Source of the DNA: a virus
Reading direction: 5' to 3' (one strand)
Length of the DNA: 28,762 bases
Virus record (IMG/VR): IMGVR_UViG_3300042314_001958
Location: 1 to 28,762 of that record
The notes below the pieces were generated by a model. That model was not told the DNA's origin, did not search any database, and worked only from the letters and a program-made list of their open reading frames with translations. Positions 13,911 through 22,800 of this stretch are shown piece by piece. Position 1 is the stretch's first letter; every line of letters begins with the position of its first letter. A program made the position numbers and the translations under genes.

Positions 13911-14429
13911 ATGGCAGAGACCAAAATATCTCAACTCACAATATCTCCTTCTATAGATGGTACAGAGTATCTTATAGTTGATAATACAGAGGTTACCAGG
14001 AGAACTACTATTAATTCGCTTTCTACTGTATATTCCTTGACTAATAAACAGGAGTTTAACGAATTAAAAAATGAGTTTAACGAATTAAAAAATGGTATAG
14101 AAACGCTCTCTGGTAATTGGGCAGGTTACTTAAAAGTAAATAACATTATAGAAGATTATAATATTCAACCGTCTGATGCTGGTGGAATAATAACATATAC
14201 TGGAACTCAAAATATTACATTGACCGTAACCAGTGACATAAACACGACGGGATTTACTACGACTTTTTCACAGTTAAGTTCAGGTACTATAACAGTCGTA
14301 CCTGCAAATAACTATAGCGGTAGTCTTATCTCTTATGGCGATCTATACACAACAGCAGGTAAAGGAGCTGTAGCATCAGTAATTAGAACAAGTAACGATA
14401 CATTCTTAATATCCGGACTATTACAATGA
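13911..14429 (+). CDS. Short fibre or fibre-base protein (172 aa)
   Basis: This encodes 172 residues. The start (MAETKISQLTISPSIDGTEY, then LIVDNTE) has the KISxL...GTE attachment pattern shared with the fibre at 8982. A heptad EFNELKN is exactly duplicated (residues about 48-61) and should form a trimeric coiled coil, leading to ETLSGNWAG, then a beta-rich C-terminus (NITLTVTSDINTTGFT with TITVVPANN). It probably links a longer fibre or spike to the virion. Its stop overlaps the start of the giant beta-helix gene by 4 nt, so the two are expected to be made together, likely as parts of one fibre. Confidence 0.75.
   Translation: MAETKISQLTISPSIDGTEYLIVDNTEVTRRTTINSLSTVYSLTNKQEFNELKNEFNELKNGIETLSGNWAGYLKVNNIIEDYNIQPSDAGGIITYTGTQNITLTVTSDINTTGFTTTFSQLSSGTITVVPANNYSGSLISYGDLYTTAGKGAVASVIRTSNDTFLISGLLQ
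14052..14093 (+). repeat. Exact 21-nt tandem duplication encoding a heptad
   Basis: Two identical 21-nt units (14052-14072 and 14073-14093) each encode EFNELKN, adding one coiled-coil heptad without changing register. Confidence 0.9.
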
Positions 14430-17400
14430 TCTCACCAGGAATACTTGCTTCGATAGTAGATATCAATGGACCTGATGCGAGAAAATTTGCAGATAGGAAT
14501 ACCGTATATGTATCACCAACAGGTAAGGATGGTTATCTTGGAGCAACCCCTAATTTACCTGTTAAGACATTTACAGCAGCTAAAAATATACTTACGAGAT
14601 TAAAAGTAGGGCAGGATAGGGATAGATATTTAAAACTAGATGGTGGAGTTCACTCTTATGAGGCGACATATGAAAATAGTGCTTTATCGCTAGACTATAA
14701 TGATAATAATATCTTTAATAAAAATTTATATATTGAGAGGTCAAGCGTCACAGCACCTATTATAGAAGGATCGCACTATTTTACTGAGGATTTACCTGTA
14801 ACATCTAACGGATTAATTAAAGTAAAATTACCTGAGGGATATTCATATAGTTTGTATACGACTGAAAAGCAGATGATGCTAGATGATGATAGAATATTCC
14901 CAGCACGGTTTCCTAAAGAAGGTGTTTTTTATTACGCTGGAGCAAAAAGAACAGTAAACAATGTACCAGGATTTACTATAAATGACCGGTATACTAATTT
15001 TTGCAAGAGTTTATCTTCACTTTTTACGAACAATAGTAATACTAACCCTAGAATTATAAGAGGTGGGGATTTTTATAATAACGTAAGCTCAATTACTCTT
15101 AATTCACTTTCTTCAAATCCTTCTAAAACACAATTCTTTTTTACTTTGGGGTTTGATGTAGGTAATGTGGGCATATCAATTATACCTTTTGGTGAATATA
15201 GTAATTATAATCTCAGTGAATTAGCTCACAATTTTTGTACGCTACCAGGAGAGTTTGTTAAAAGTGTAGAAAATGAAGAAATTTTTATCTACATCAAGCC
15301 TTATAAAGAGACTACAAGCAGATTCAAGTTACTAACTTCAGTAGGACAAGGTATTGCAATAAAAGGGGCAGAAAATGTAGTTATAAAAGATATAACCATA
15401 AGACACTTTTATACAGGTGCTACCATATCAGACTACACAAGAAGAACTACATTAACAGGATGTACTATAGAGAAAAATGTAAATGGAATAAGACAAACAG
15501 AGGCAGCAAATACTACACTGTACAAAAATATAATATTTGATCATATATCCAATGGTATAATAAATATTGGTGTATCTGGCTTTAACTGCGATAATAATAT
15601 AATATTATATAGCGGCACTGCTAATAGTGTTGGTCTAGATGTAGGCGGCGGTGCAACAGCTTTAGGATTTACCGGGCGTGGCTGGGGTAATACACCTAAT
15701 ATGAATACTCCGACGCGACTAATATCAGCAACACCAACAACCTTCACATTAGCCATATCTTCCCTACCTTCTATTGTGGATAGTAGAAGTCCTCTTGACT
15801 ATAATTTTGTATATGATTTTGGTGGTTATTTAGAAGTTACTTCAGGTCCTTTAGCTGGTGAACGTAGATTATGTATAGGGCTGGTTACTACAGATTATCA
15901 ACGTACAGCTACTTTTGGTATTAAGGATAAATGGAATTTAATAAATGGTTATACATCACCTCAACCAGGTGATACAGTCAAATATGTAAGTGGTCAATTT
16001 AGTAGAAAAAGTTCGCGTAATAAAATTACAAATAATTATGCTAAATATTCCGGGTATGGTGTATTACATGGAAGTTCGACATATGTCGATATAATTTCTG
16101 GTAATCACTTTTCAAATAGCGGGTATGGATTTAGTAATGACATGGGTTGTCTGTATTATGGATTCGGTGGTGGAGCTAGCTTTACTGACCAAACATACAT
16201 TTATAATAATCTTGCTCTTAATATCAGACAGACTCCAGGTCTTTCTAACGGTAATGGACTGTATTCTGAAGAGCAAGGAAGATTTATAACTTGGTATAAT
16301 AATATAATACGCGGAGCTGGCAGCTCGTTTCTATCTAACGGGATGTGCAATACTACAATGTATAATAATATATTTTTAGATAGTTATGGATCGATGAATT
16401 CAGGCCGTGAACAAAAAAGAGACCAGTTTAGCTACACGGTTAATAGTTTAAATATTATTACCCAAAGCTCTAACTTCTTCGGTATATCAGCGTTTAATAA
16501 CATTTGGTATTCAGCTTCTGCTATAATGCCTCTGCTTTATCCAGAGTTAAACTCTAGCGTTAAGATTATACCCATGTTCTCAGGAGGCGGTACACAATAT
16601 GCTTCTCGTGTAGTTCATTCTACTACAACACGAAGCAATGACGCATATAGATCTATAGCGAAAATTACAGCTAACTCTTATAATAGGTTTGATGTGTATT
16701 TTGAACCATTGTTTGAAGTAACCTATGACGAGGAAACAGGGATGGAAATATTTGCTGAGTATTTTAATCTTTCCGGTGGTGCGATAACTCTAGTGGATAC
16801 AAGAGATGTACCGTATATCGTTAATTTTAGTATTGATAATCAGCTTCCAAAAAATGGTATATACGGCACAGCAAGTAATTTTTCAACACATCGTACATTC
16901 ACTGTTCCACTTAGCTCAAATCTAGAAATATATCAAATAAGCGAGGCGATAAGCAAAACAATACAACTATCCTCAAGAAATGTAAACACAGATAATCTTA
17001 CAGCGTATAATTACGGGTATTCTGTATCTCTTGTATTGCCGAGTAAGGTCTACAATACTGCAAGAGTGTTACCTTTAACTGCAGGTACTAATACTAGCTT
17101 TAATATATATCGAAACATTGGATCTGATTCTGCCATAACCGGATGGAATAGTAACTTCTATCACATACGCGTTGGAGATAGAGAGGGTAGACCTATGTAT
17201 GAACAAGCAGAAGAGTTACAACGCTTTTATGTTAAAAGTGGTAACTGGGTATACGGTAGCAGCAATATGAGTACTGTAAATATGTCTGTATCTACAAATT
17301 GCGGAATAGATGGTTACATGTACCCATGGCAGGTACCTGTTAGTGCTTGGTTTATTAGAACCGCACCTACGACGAGACTATACCCTTCCATACCAAATAA

Positions 17401-17974
17401 TTCATTCTTAATTAAAAGATCAGTACCTCTATATACCTCAAGAGATAACTGTTTTTATACTACACTAACATCTAATATACAAAATATTGCTCTATCGGCA
17501 GATGAAAACGCGTTTAGAGGTAGAGTTTGTAATGATATAAATGGAAATACATTCGCTGTTTGGAGTAGTCTTACAGGAGGATCCAGCTATACCAATACAA
17601 TCTGCGCTTATAACTCATCAACCATTGTTGTCAATCCTTCTGCTGGGTTCGAAACTATTGTACCTTTTGAAGGAGGATCAATCTTCCAAGATCCTAAATT
17701 AGATTTTACAACTTATCAAGTAGCGGATGATTCACCAGTATTATCTCTAGGATTTAAGAATATAGATGTTTCAAAGATTGGATTGAGATCAGATGGTGAT
17801 GATAGTTGGCTGACAAAGGTTCAAACTCTGACAGCATCGGTTATATATGGTAGTGCAGACTGGTCAGAGTTTAAATATGGTAATCACAATGAAATATCAC
17901 AACTAAGACTTACTCAACCTGATAGCTCTCTATACCTCCAGCCAGATGGTAGTAGTTTATACTATTTGATATAA
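14426..17974 (+). CDS. Giant right-handed beta-helix tail spike/fibre (1182 aa)
   Basis: This 1182-residue protein is the largest in the window. After a short start, TVYVSPTGKDGYLG (from about 26) and LPVKTFTAAKN match the DUF1565 entry to a parallel beta-helix. Asn- and Ile-rich turns run through the 300-400 region (AIKGAENVVIKDITIRHFYT, TTLYKNIIFDHISNGI) and again near 530-660. The C-terminal 400 residues are more mixed, with aromatic-rich beta domains. This build is typical of tail spikes that bind or cleave surface polysaccharide; I cannot identify a catalytic pair, so enzymatic activity is open. Its start codon overlaps the stop of the 13911 gene (ATGA). No independent late box is needed, and none is seen. 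Confidence 0.82.
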   Translation: MISPGILASIVDINGPDARKFADRNTVYVSPTGKDGYLGATPNLPVKTFTAAKNILTRLKVGQDRDRYLKLDGGVHSYEATYENSALSLDYNDNNIFNKNLYIERSSVTAPIIEGSHYFTEDLPVTSNGLIKVKLPEGYSYSLYTTEKQMMLDDDRIFPARFPKEGVFYYAGAKRTVNNVPGFTINDRYTNFCKSLSSLFTNNSNTNPRIIRGGDFYNNVSSITLNSLSSNPSKTQFFFTLGFDVGNVGISIIPFGEYSNYNLSELAHNFCTLPGEFVKSVENEEIFIYIKPYKETTSRFKLLTSVGQGIAIKGAENVVIKDITIRHFYTGATISDYTRRTTLTGCTIEKNVNGIRQTEAANTTLYKNIIFDHISNGIINIGVSGFNCDNNIILYSGTANSVGLDVGGGATALGFTGRGWGNTPNMNTPTRLISATPTTFTLAISSLPSIVDSRSPLDYNFVYDFGGYLEVTSGPLAGERRLCIGLVTTDYQRTATFGIKDKWNLINGYTSPQPGDTVKYVSGQFSRKSSRNKITNNYAKYSGYGVLHGSSTYVDIISGNHFSNSGYGFSNDMGCLYYGFGGGASFTDQTYIYNNLALNIRQTPGLSNGNGLYSEEQGRFITWYNNIIRGAGSSFLSNGMCNTTMYNNIFLDSYGSMNSGREQKRDQFSYTVNSLNIITQSSNFFGISAFNNIWYSASAIMPLLYPELNSSVKIIPMFSGGGTQYASRVVHSTTTRSNDAYRSIAKITANSYNRFDVYFEPLFEVTYDEETGMEIFAEYFNLSGGAITLVDTRDVPYIVNFSIDNQLPKNGIYGTASNFSTHRTFTVPLSSNLEIYQISEAISKTIQLSSRNVNTDNLTAYNYGYSVSLVLPSKVYNTARVLPLTAGTNTSFNIYRNIGSDSAITGWNSNFYHIRVGDREGRPMYEQAEELQRFYVKSGNWVYGSSNMSTVNMSVSTNCGIDGYMYPWQVPVSAWFIRTAPTTRLYPSIPNNSFLIKRSVPLYTSRDNCFYTTLTSNIQNIALSADENAFRGRVCNDINGNTFAVWSSLTGGSSYTNTICAYNSSTIVVNPSAGFETIVPFEGGSIFQDPKLDFTTYQVADDSPVLSLGFKNIDVSKIGLRSDGDDSWLTKVQTLTASVIYGSADWSEFKYGNHNEISQLRLTQPDSSLYLQPDGSSLYYLI

Positions 17975-17977
17975 ATA
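17970..17977 (+). promoter_or_regulatory. Late promoter box TATAAATA (gene 17983)
   Basis: Exact late octamer 5 nt before the ATG at 17983, overlapping the stop codon (TAA 17972-17974) of the spike gene. Confidence 0.75.
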
Positions 17978-17982
17978 AATAT

Positions 17983-20433
17983 ATGCCTGATTATATAGTT
18001 AAGTCGCATATAGATACATTTCTTAAAACTGATACACTAGCCAGCGCTAGAACTTCTTTAGAGGTACCGAGAACATCTGATTTTCAATCGCTCTGCTCTA
18101 CCGTTCAAGCTTCTAGTGCTAATTGGAGTAATAATTACACGACAACTAATTCTAATAGCGCTAATTGGAGTAGTGTCTATACGACTGTATGCGCTACTAG
18201 TGCATCTTGGGCTGCAGGTGGTACTAATTTAGCTACAGTTACTAACTACCTATCTACAAATAATGTATTATTGAGCTCAGCAGTAGTTAGTAATCTTACT
18301 GGAGCTAATGTATTCGCTACTACCCTAAATACGGTTAAGCCACAAACAATTTACCAAGGTAAGGTTCTATCTGTTACTATAGGTAACAGCCTAACTGCAA
18401 ATCTGCAAAGAGCGGGTAGAATGACAATGGGATATGTTAGTCCTGGAACTAACAGTGTATTAAATCTATCTGCTACTTCAACTAACAGGTTTCTTGAAGG
18501 GGACGCTGTAGGAATTTGGAATACAAGTTCAAATAGACTTAGCGTTACTTATACATCTCCTGAAGGTTTGAGAACTCCAATTACTTCATTCTTAGGTGGA
18601 GGTGGATATAACACAGGAAGTACTACTCTTCAGTTTAGAAATGAAACTTTTGTTGTTCAGGAATTGCAAGATCATAATATTTCAGGAGTAGCTGCAGAGT
18701 TAAAAATCGAATCAATTCAACCACAAGATCCTGGTACACCCTTCACTACAGTAGGTAGAGGCTCCTTTGTGCATGGATTAACGCTACAGGGCGGTCATCC
18801 TAAGTTTACTAATGGATCAGATCACTTTCACTTAATTCAAAACGGCGCCGGTGGTGGATATCAAACAATTAACGGAGGTTATACTCACACGCCGCAGCGC
18901 ATCACACAACATACACTAGCATTTAGAGGACCTGAAGTAACAGCGCCTATTGTTGCTGCATACGGAGCATCTTTAACTGCAAACCAGATAGCACCGCCTT
19001 ATACAGTCGACCCAGTAAGTGATAGCAATTACCTAGCAGTTTGGACAAGTAGCTACAATACAAGTCTAACTGTTGGTAAAATAATATATTTTTCTGTCTC
19101 CCCTACTGGTATAGATAACGAGTCCTTAAGAAAGATAGGATTTACAGCTGCATCGTTTCCTGCAAAAATTATTTCAGTAAACGATACGGGCACAGCACAA
19201 TCTAATGCAGATATACCTGCAGGTCAAGCTCTACCCGCAACTGCAACGAAGCATTTTAGATTACAGCCGTTTAATCTCTCAATAGATAACTGGCTGGGAG
19301 CTACTACAACACGCGCAAGTCTTGTACCAGCCTTTACAAACAGTGTAATAAACACAGCAGAGGTTATAAGACTACCAGGAGATCCGCTATTAGTTCCTGA
19401 CTCGCAAATTATTTCTTTAAGTTCAAAAGGAGGTTATAATACCGTATCTATGCGTAATAGTTGTGAGTTAGTGTTTAATACAGCTAATACTCCCTTGTTA
19501 TCAGCAAAACTACCGTTTCTTTACGAGAGTCTTCCTGTTATTGTGTTGTTGTCTGATTCTAGAGACTTAAGTGCTATTAACTATAATGGACTAACGCCAG
19601 GTAGTGCAAAAAGTCAGTATGGTATGGTACAAGGAGCAAACGGGGAAATCATACCATCAACGCGAAATTACTCACAACAATCATATGACGGGTATATATA
19701 CAGATCTTCGCCAACTGAAGTTATAATACGTTTAGGCCAACAAAGAGGAACAGAAGAATCTCGACTCCAGAAATTCGCAACCCCAAACATAGAATTTTTC
19801 TTGGATAGACCGGGAATAACGAATGGTATTTTCAGTTTAACAACACCACCTAATGGACTATCTTCTGTGGATCTAAATGGATATAGAGTAAACAACATTA
19901 GTCCAGCATTCTGTAATAATAAGTTCGGTATTTGGTCAAGTAATGGTGTTAATTATACGCTGCCGCCAATTATGAAAAGCGGATTGGAATTTGCTTCATT
20001 TGCTCCTATTTCTTCTTCTGATTTACAGCTGTATGTTTATGCTGGAAACAAAGACCCTGTACATAGACCAGTAGCTGGTTTGCAGCTTTTCTCATATGAG
20101 CGTTATCCTACCACACAGTCAGAATTAAAAGAATCCGGAGGTGTAGTTTCAAGATTTGCTCTAGGACCAAGTTGTGAAGGGTTTGATAGAGATACCGCGG
20201 TTGTAGGATTTGGATCTACAGCTTATCATTATAGAAGCATGGCTATAGGACATAGAGTTGAAACACTCTCAGCCCAAGAAATAGCTATAGGTATTGATGA
20301 GAGTGTATTAAGAGTAGGTCTAAGCAGTCTATCTATATCTCCAGCTATGTTGAGTACTAACGGTGTAGATACGTTTTTAAAGATAAAGCGAGACAATGGA
20401 CCTATGTATGGTCTTAAATTGCAGCCATTATAG
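17983..20433 (+). CDS. Large tail fibre (816 aa) sharing an N-terminal module with gene 8982
   Basis: This encodes 816 residues starting MPDYIVKSHIDTFLKTDTLA. Residues about 42-110 repeat the SANWSxNYTTTNSNSANWSS unit and TVTNYLSTNNVLLSS segment of the 8982 fibre, with 51 nt of identical DNA. The middle (about 110-730) is a long, unique, beta-rich shaft or head with no motif I know. Near the C-terminus, MAIGHRVETLSAQEIAIGID resembles YadA-type trimeric head turns, before a tail ending LKIKRDNGPMYGLKLQPL. The shared base with a different tip is how phages swap host range. It converges on the neck gene 20443-21390 with only 9 nt between stops and no obvious terminator. Confidence 0.8.
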   Translation: MPDYIVKSHIDTFLKTDTLASARTSLEVPRTSDFQSLCSTVQASSANWSNNYTTTNSNSANWSSVYTTVCATSASWAAGGTNLATVTNYLSTNNVLLSSAVVSNLTGANVFATTLNTVKPQTIYQGKVLSVTIGNSLTANLQRAGRMTMGYVSPGTNSVLNLSATSTNRFLEGDAVGIWNTSSNRLSVTYTSPEGLRTPITSFLGGGGYNTGSTTLQFRNETFVVQELQDHNISGVAAELKIESIQPQDPGTPFTTVGRGSFVHGLTLQGGHPKFTNGSDHFHLIQNGAGGGYQTINGGYTHTPQRITQHTLAFRGPEVTAPIVAAYGASLTANQIAPPYTVDPVSDSNYLAVWTSSYNTSLTVGKIIYFSVSPTGIDNESLRKIGFTAASFPAKIISVNDTGTAQSNADIPAGQALPATATKHFRLQPFNLSIDNWLGATTTRASLVPAFTNSVINTAEVIRLPGDPLLVPDSQIISLSSKGGYNTVSMRNSCELVFNTANTPLLSAKLPFLYESLPVIVLLSDSRDLSAINYNGLTPGSAKSQYGMVQGANGEIIPSTRNYSQQSYDGYIYRSSPTEVIIRLGQQRGTEESRLQKFATPNIEFFLDRPGITNGIFSLTTPPNGLSSVDLNGYRVNNISPAFCNNKFGIWSSNGVNYTLPPIMKSGLEFASFAPISSSDLQLYVYAGNKDPVHRPVAGLQLFSYERYPTTQSELKESGGVVSRFALGPSCEGFDRDTAVVGFGSTAYHYRSMAIGHRVETLSAQEIAIGIDESVLRVGLSSLSISPAMLSTNGVDTFLKIKRDNGPMYGLKLQPL
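18132..18182 (+). repeat. 51-nt tract identical to 9203-9253
   Basis: Exact direct repeat between two fibre genes about 9 kb apart, same strand and same reading frame; a substrate for homologous recombination. Confidence 0.88.
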
Positions 20434-20442
20434 TGCAATCTA

Positions 20443-21390
20443 TTAATAATAACTACCGTATATATCTGTATTATTAACAGACATATCTAATACTTTTGTC
20501 TTAGAATCTGTATCAACATCGCCAGGATACGATTTAGCATCTGACGGTGTAACACCAGGTATATTAGATGAAAGTATACCAGAGAACGAATTCTCGAATA
20601 CTTGTTGATTTTGCGGTTCTTTTGGTGCACCAGGCTCGAACGAGTATTCGTATCTCTTGGCTCTTAATCTATAAACATAGTGACCTAATAGAGGATTTAT
20701 AGAAGATACATCTTGATCTACTCTCTCAGTAACTTCAAATATTTTAGCTCCACGACCGTTTGGTCTATCACAACCAAGAGGTGATACCTGAATAAGATCT
20801 CCTGACTTAGGTTCAACAGCTTGACCATTATTAATGTATCTATTAATAGCTTCATAATCACCACCGATTAGGTCAAAGCCACCAGTTTCAGAGTTTTCCG
20901 TGACAATATCAAACAACATATTTGTTATAATATTTTCAGAAGATTGAGTCTGCATATATGTGATATAATCTTCATACGAAAGTATATCCCCTTGTTGTGT
21001 TCGTATGAAGAAATCTCTTCCAGCTATAGTATCTTCAAAAGTTTTAATATGAACATAGCCTGTTAATTCATCATCAGACGCAAAGCCAAACTTAGAGAGA
21101 TTGATAGCATTTTCACTTAACTCTATATACATCATTAATGTAATAGGACCGTAAAATACAGCTGTGGGATGCTCACCATACAGAGTATCTGCTGCAGATA
21201 AATTAAAAGTATTTACATAGTAGTCAACAGGTATACCAAAATTATTAATTAGATCACCAAATGAAGTATCATATATAATTTGCTCAGCTTGAAAATTGCC
21301 AGGGTTGAGAAACTGCCCACAACCAGGACTAGCAACTGCAGCAAATACACCTTCAGCAGTACATTGAGATTTACTAGAACTACAAGCCAT
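20443..21390 (-). CDS. gp14-like neck (head completion) protein
   Basis: This encodes 315 residues. The core follows the pattern of T4-type gp14: FGIPVDYYVNTF (51-62) and DTLYGEHPTAVF (68-79), then MMYIELSENAINLSKFGFAS (86-105), and near the C-terminus PKSGDLIQVSP with LGHYVYRLRAKRYEYSFEPG. gp14 joins the head portal to the tail. T4 gp14 is 256 residues; this one has an extra Cys-rich N-terminus (CSSSKSQC, then SPGCGQ) and a longer C-terminal tail. The call rests on motif order, not on a search. It starts 11 nt inside the end of the upstream minus gene, so the two are coupled, and lies opposite to the terminase, unlike the T4 order. Confidence 0.72.
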   Translation of the reverse strand: MACSSSKSQCTAEGVFAAVASPGCGQFLNPGNFQAEQIIYDTSFGDLINNFGIPVDYYVNTFNLSAADTLYGEHPTAVFYGPITLMMYIELSENAINLSKFGFASDDELTGYVHIKTFEDTIAGRDFFIRTQQGDILSYEDYITYMQTQSSENIITNMLFDIVTENSETGGFDLIGGDYEAINRYINNGQAVEPKSGDLIQVSPLGCDRPNGRGAKIFEVTERVDQDVSSINPLLGHYVYRLRAKRYEYSFEPGAPKEPQNQQVFENSFSGILSSNIPGVTPSDAKSYPGDVDTDSKTKVLDMSVNNTDIYGSYY

Positions 21391-21751
21391 TGTTTTTCTT
21401 TCTATTTCTTAAAATTCCTCTCTGTAAACCTTCTTCATCTTCGTACATTTCTACTTCTACATCAGAATTTCCTAGTGTTTTGATACCGGGTTCAAACTGA
21501 GTTCCGTATAGAGATAGAATAGATAGTAGTGGCTGACCTGCTATCTGAACATTGTTAGACTTTCCATTACATATACTATCAATAACCGGATGTTTGTGAG
21601 AATATTCTTTCTTAAAGGCATTTTTATGCTTTCTGTTGTGTGGATCATCCAGCAACTTACCGTTAGTACCTGATCTTAGCTTAGCTATGCCGAATAGTTG
21701 GCTATTTTGCTTTGTAGCATACTCAACCAAATACTCTCTAAAAGTAATCAT
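21380..21751 (-). CDS. Hypothetical late protein (123 aa)
   Basis: This encodes 123 residues starting MITFREYLVEYATKQNSQLF. The MITFREYLxE start is common in small T4-like virion and assembly proteins but is not diagnostic. The middle is basic (NRKHKNAFKKEYSHKHP), the C-terminus acidic then basic (EVEMYEDEEGLQRGILRNRK). A consensus late box 5 nt upstream, directly after an intrinsic terminator, makes it the first gene of a two-gene late unit with the neck protein. Location suggests a head-tail junction or packaging partner, but this is inference. Confidence 0.68.
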   Translation of the reverse strand: MITFREYLVEYATKQNSQLFGIAKLRSGTNGKLLDDPHNRKHKNAFKKEYSHKHPVIDSICNGKSNNVQIAGQPLLSILSLYGTQFEPGIKTLGNSDVEVEMYEDEEGLQRGILRNRKKNNGL

Positions 21752-21756
21752 ACTAT

Positions 21757-21764
21757 TATTTATA
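21757..21764 (-). promoter_or_regulatory. Late promoter box TATAAATA (gene 21380-21751)
   Basis: Exact late octamer on the minus strand, 5 nt before the ATG at 21751 and 1 nt after the T-run of a terminator. Confidence 0.82.
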
Positions 21765-21765
21765 C

Positions 21766-21799
21766 AAAAAAGCCCGGTAGTCGTTAAACTACCGGGCTT
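21766..21799 (-). terminator. Intrinsic terminator after gene 21818-22783
   Basis: Arms 21770-21781 and 21788-21799 form a perfect, GC-rich 12-bp stem with a 6-nt loop. Read on the minus strand it is followed by six T, a strong rho-independent terminator placed 19 nt after the stop of the acidic protein gene. Confidence 0.92.
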
Positions 21800-21817
21800 A
21801 TTATAGTTAAGTTTTAA

Positions 21818-22783
21818 TTATTGCTCAAACATTGATTTGCCTGTCTTAAGCGAACCAACCTTGTTGCTCTTACCCATGTTAGGCTGCTTAGCATTTACAA
21901 GAGCGTGGCCGTGATCGCCATCTGAACCTACTTTATCTGTATAAGCTGAAGTAGCGCTGCCTGATTGTGTTTTGAGATTACCAACTTTGTTATTCTTACC
22001 GTAGTTAATTTCTTTGGAAAGATTGTCCGCGCCGAGGTCTTCTTCGTCCTCATCCCAGAATCCTTCTTCAGCTTCTTCTGGCTCGCCTTCTTCCATGTCG
22101 TCTTCTAACTCAGTGTCACCTTCTTCATCACCGAAACCGCCTTCTTCTTCACCACCCATAGCAGCCCCGATAATATCTAAAAGTTTTTCTGCGGTTGCGC
22201 GATCAAGCGTGATAGTTACATCACCTTCGCTGTCAACTTCATCACCTTCACCTTCAATGCCAAGAGCGTCTAGCTCGTTTGCATCATCCATTTCGGAGCC
22301 CATAGGCATACCACCTTCTGGCTGACCCATGACGTTTTCATATAATTTATCAAAGATTGATTTCTTTCTCATAAAATTATTTATGCTAGCCTTGGCAATT
22401 TTTCTACTTTCTTTAATAGTTTCTTCACTTTCTTTATCTTTATCCTTTTTAACTGGTTTCTTACCCTTAGTAAACATTCCCTTTTTAGGCTTGTCTGTTT
22501 TTTCACTTTCTTCATCTTCTTCAAGATTATCAGGTTGTGATAAATTTTTAATATTGTAGAGGTTATCTTTTAGATCTTTATCTGACATCTTCTGACGGTC
22601 TATTTTAGAAGGTACATAACCGGCTGTTTCTAATGGACCTCCTTTAATAAGTGGAGCTTCACCAATTTCACCTGGCTTAACCGTAGTTCCAATTTTACCT
22701 TCAGATACTAGCTTATGTTTCATGCTGTTTAACATACTTCCATAAACTTGCCCAATACTCGAGAAGTCGTTTTGTTTTGACAT
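21818..22783 (-). CDS. Acidic low-complexity late protein, possible prohead core or scaffold
   Basis: This encodes 321 residues. It is mostly disordered: a Lys/Glu-rich stretch (about 90-125), a short ordered helix (INNFMRKKSIFDKLYENVMG, about 134-153), a beta-like insert (DVTITLDRATAEKLLDIIGA, about 188-207), a long acidic run (about 210-250), and two copies of a NKVGxLKT motif near the C-terminus (the last ending GKSMFEQ). Acidic, disordered proteins of T4-like phages include prohead core and scaffold components; that is my best guess, with no direct homology. It has its own late box and terminator, so it forms a single-gene late unit divergent from the terminase. Confidence 0.72.
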   Translation of the reverse strand: MSKQNDFSSIGQVYGSMLNSMKHKLVSEGKIGTTVKPGEIGEAPLIKGGPLETAGYVPSKIDRQKMSDKDLKDNLYNIKNLSQPDNLEEDEESEKTDKPKKGMFTKGKKPVKKDKDKESEETIKESRKIAKASINNFMRKKSIFDKLYENVMGQPEGGMPMGSEMDDANELDALGIEGEGDEVDSEGDVTITLDRATAEKLLDIIGAAMGGEEEGGFGDEEGDTELEDDMEEGEPEEAEEGFWDEDEEDLGADNLSKEINYGKNNKVGNLKTQSGSATSAYTDKVGSDGDHGHALVNAKQPNMGKSNKVGSLKTGKSMFEQ

Positions 22784-22788
22784 ATATA

Positions 22789-22796
22789 TATTTATA
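22789..22796 (-). promoter_or_regulatory. Late promoter box TATAAATA (gene 21818-22783)
   Basis: Exact late octamer on the minus strand, 5 nt before the ATG at 22783. It fills the 17-nt divergent gap to the terminase, whose own promoter is not obvious. Confidence 0.8.
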
Positions 22797-22800
22797 GATT

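Noticed and set aside
15541-15756. Minus-strand frame inside the beta-helix gene, and similar frames at 9653-9904, 10175-10390, 11570-11806, 12141-12356, 19668-19898 and 20229-20438.
   Set aside because: They lie opposite long, well-supported genes, with no coupling, promoter box or recognisable motif.
20434-20442. A bidirectional terminator between the convergent genes ending at 20433 and 20443.
   Set aside because: Only 9 nt separate the stops, and no hairpin with a T-run is visible there.
22014-22559. Two plus-strand open frames rich in Ser/Pro and Leu/Ser (22014-22325 and 22329-22559).
   Set aside because: They are antisense to the acidic Glu/Asp- and Lys-rich coding sequence, whose GAA/GAG codons read as TTC/CTC on the other strand; composition is typical of shadows.
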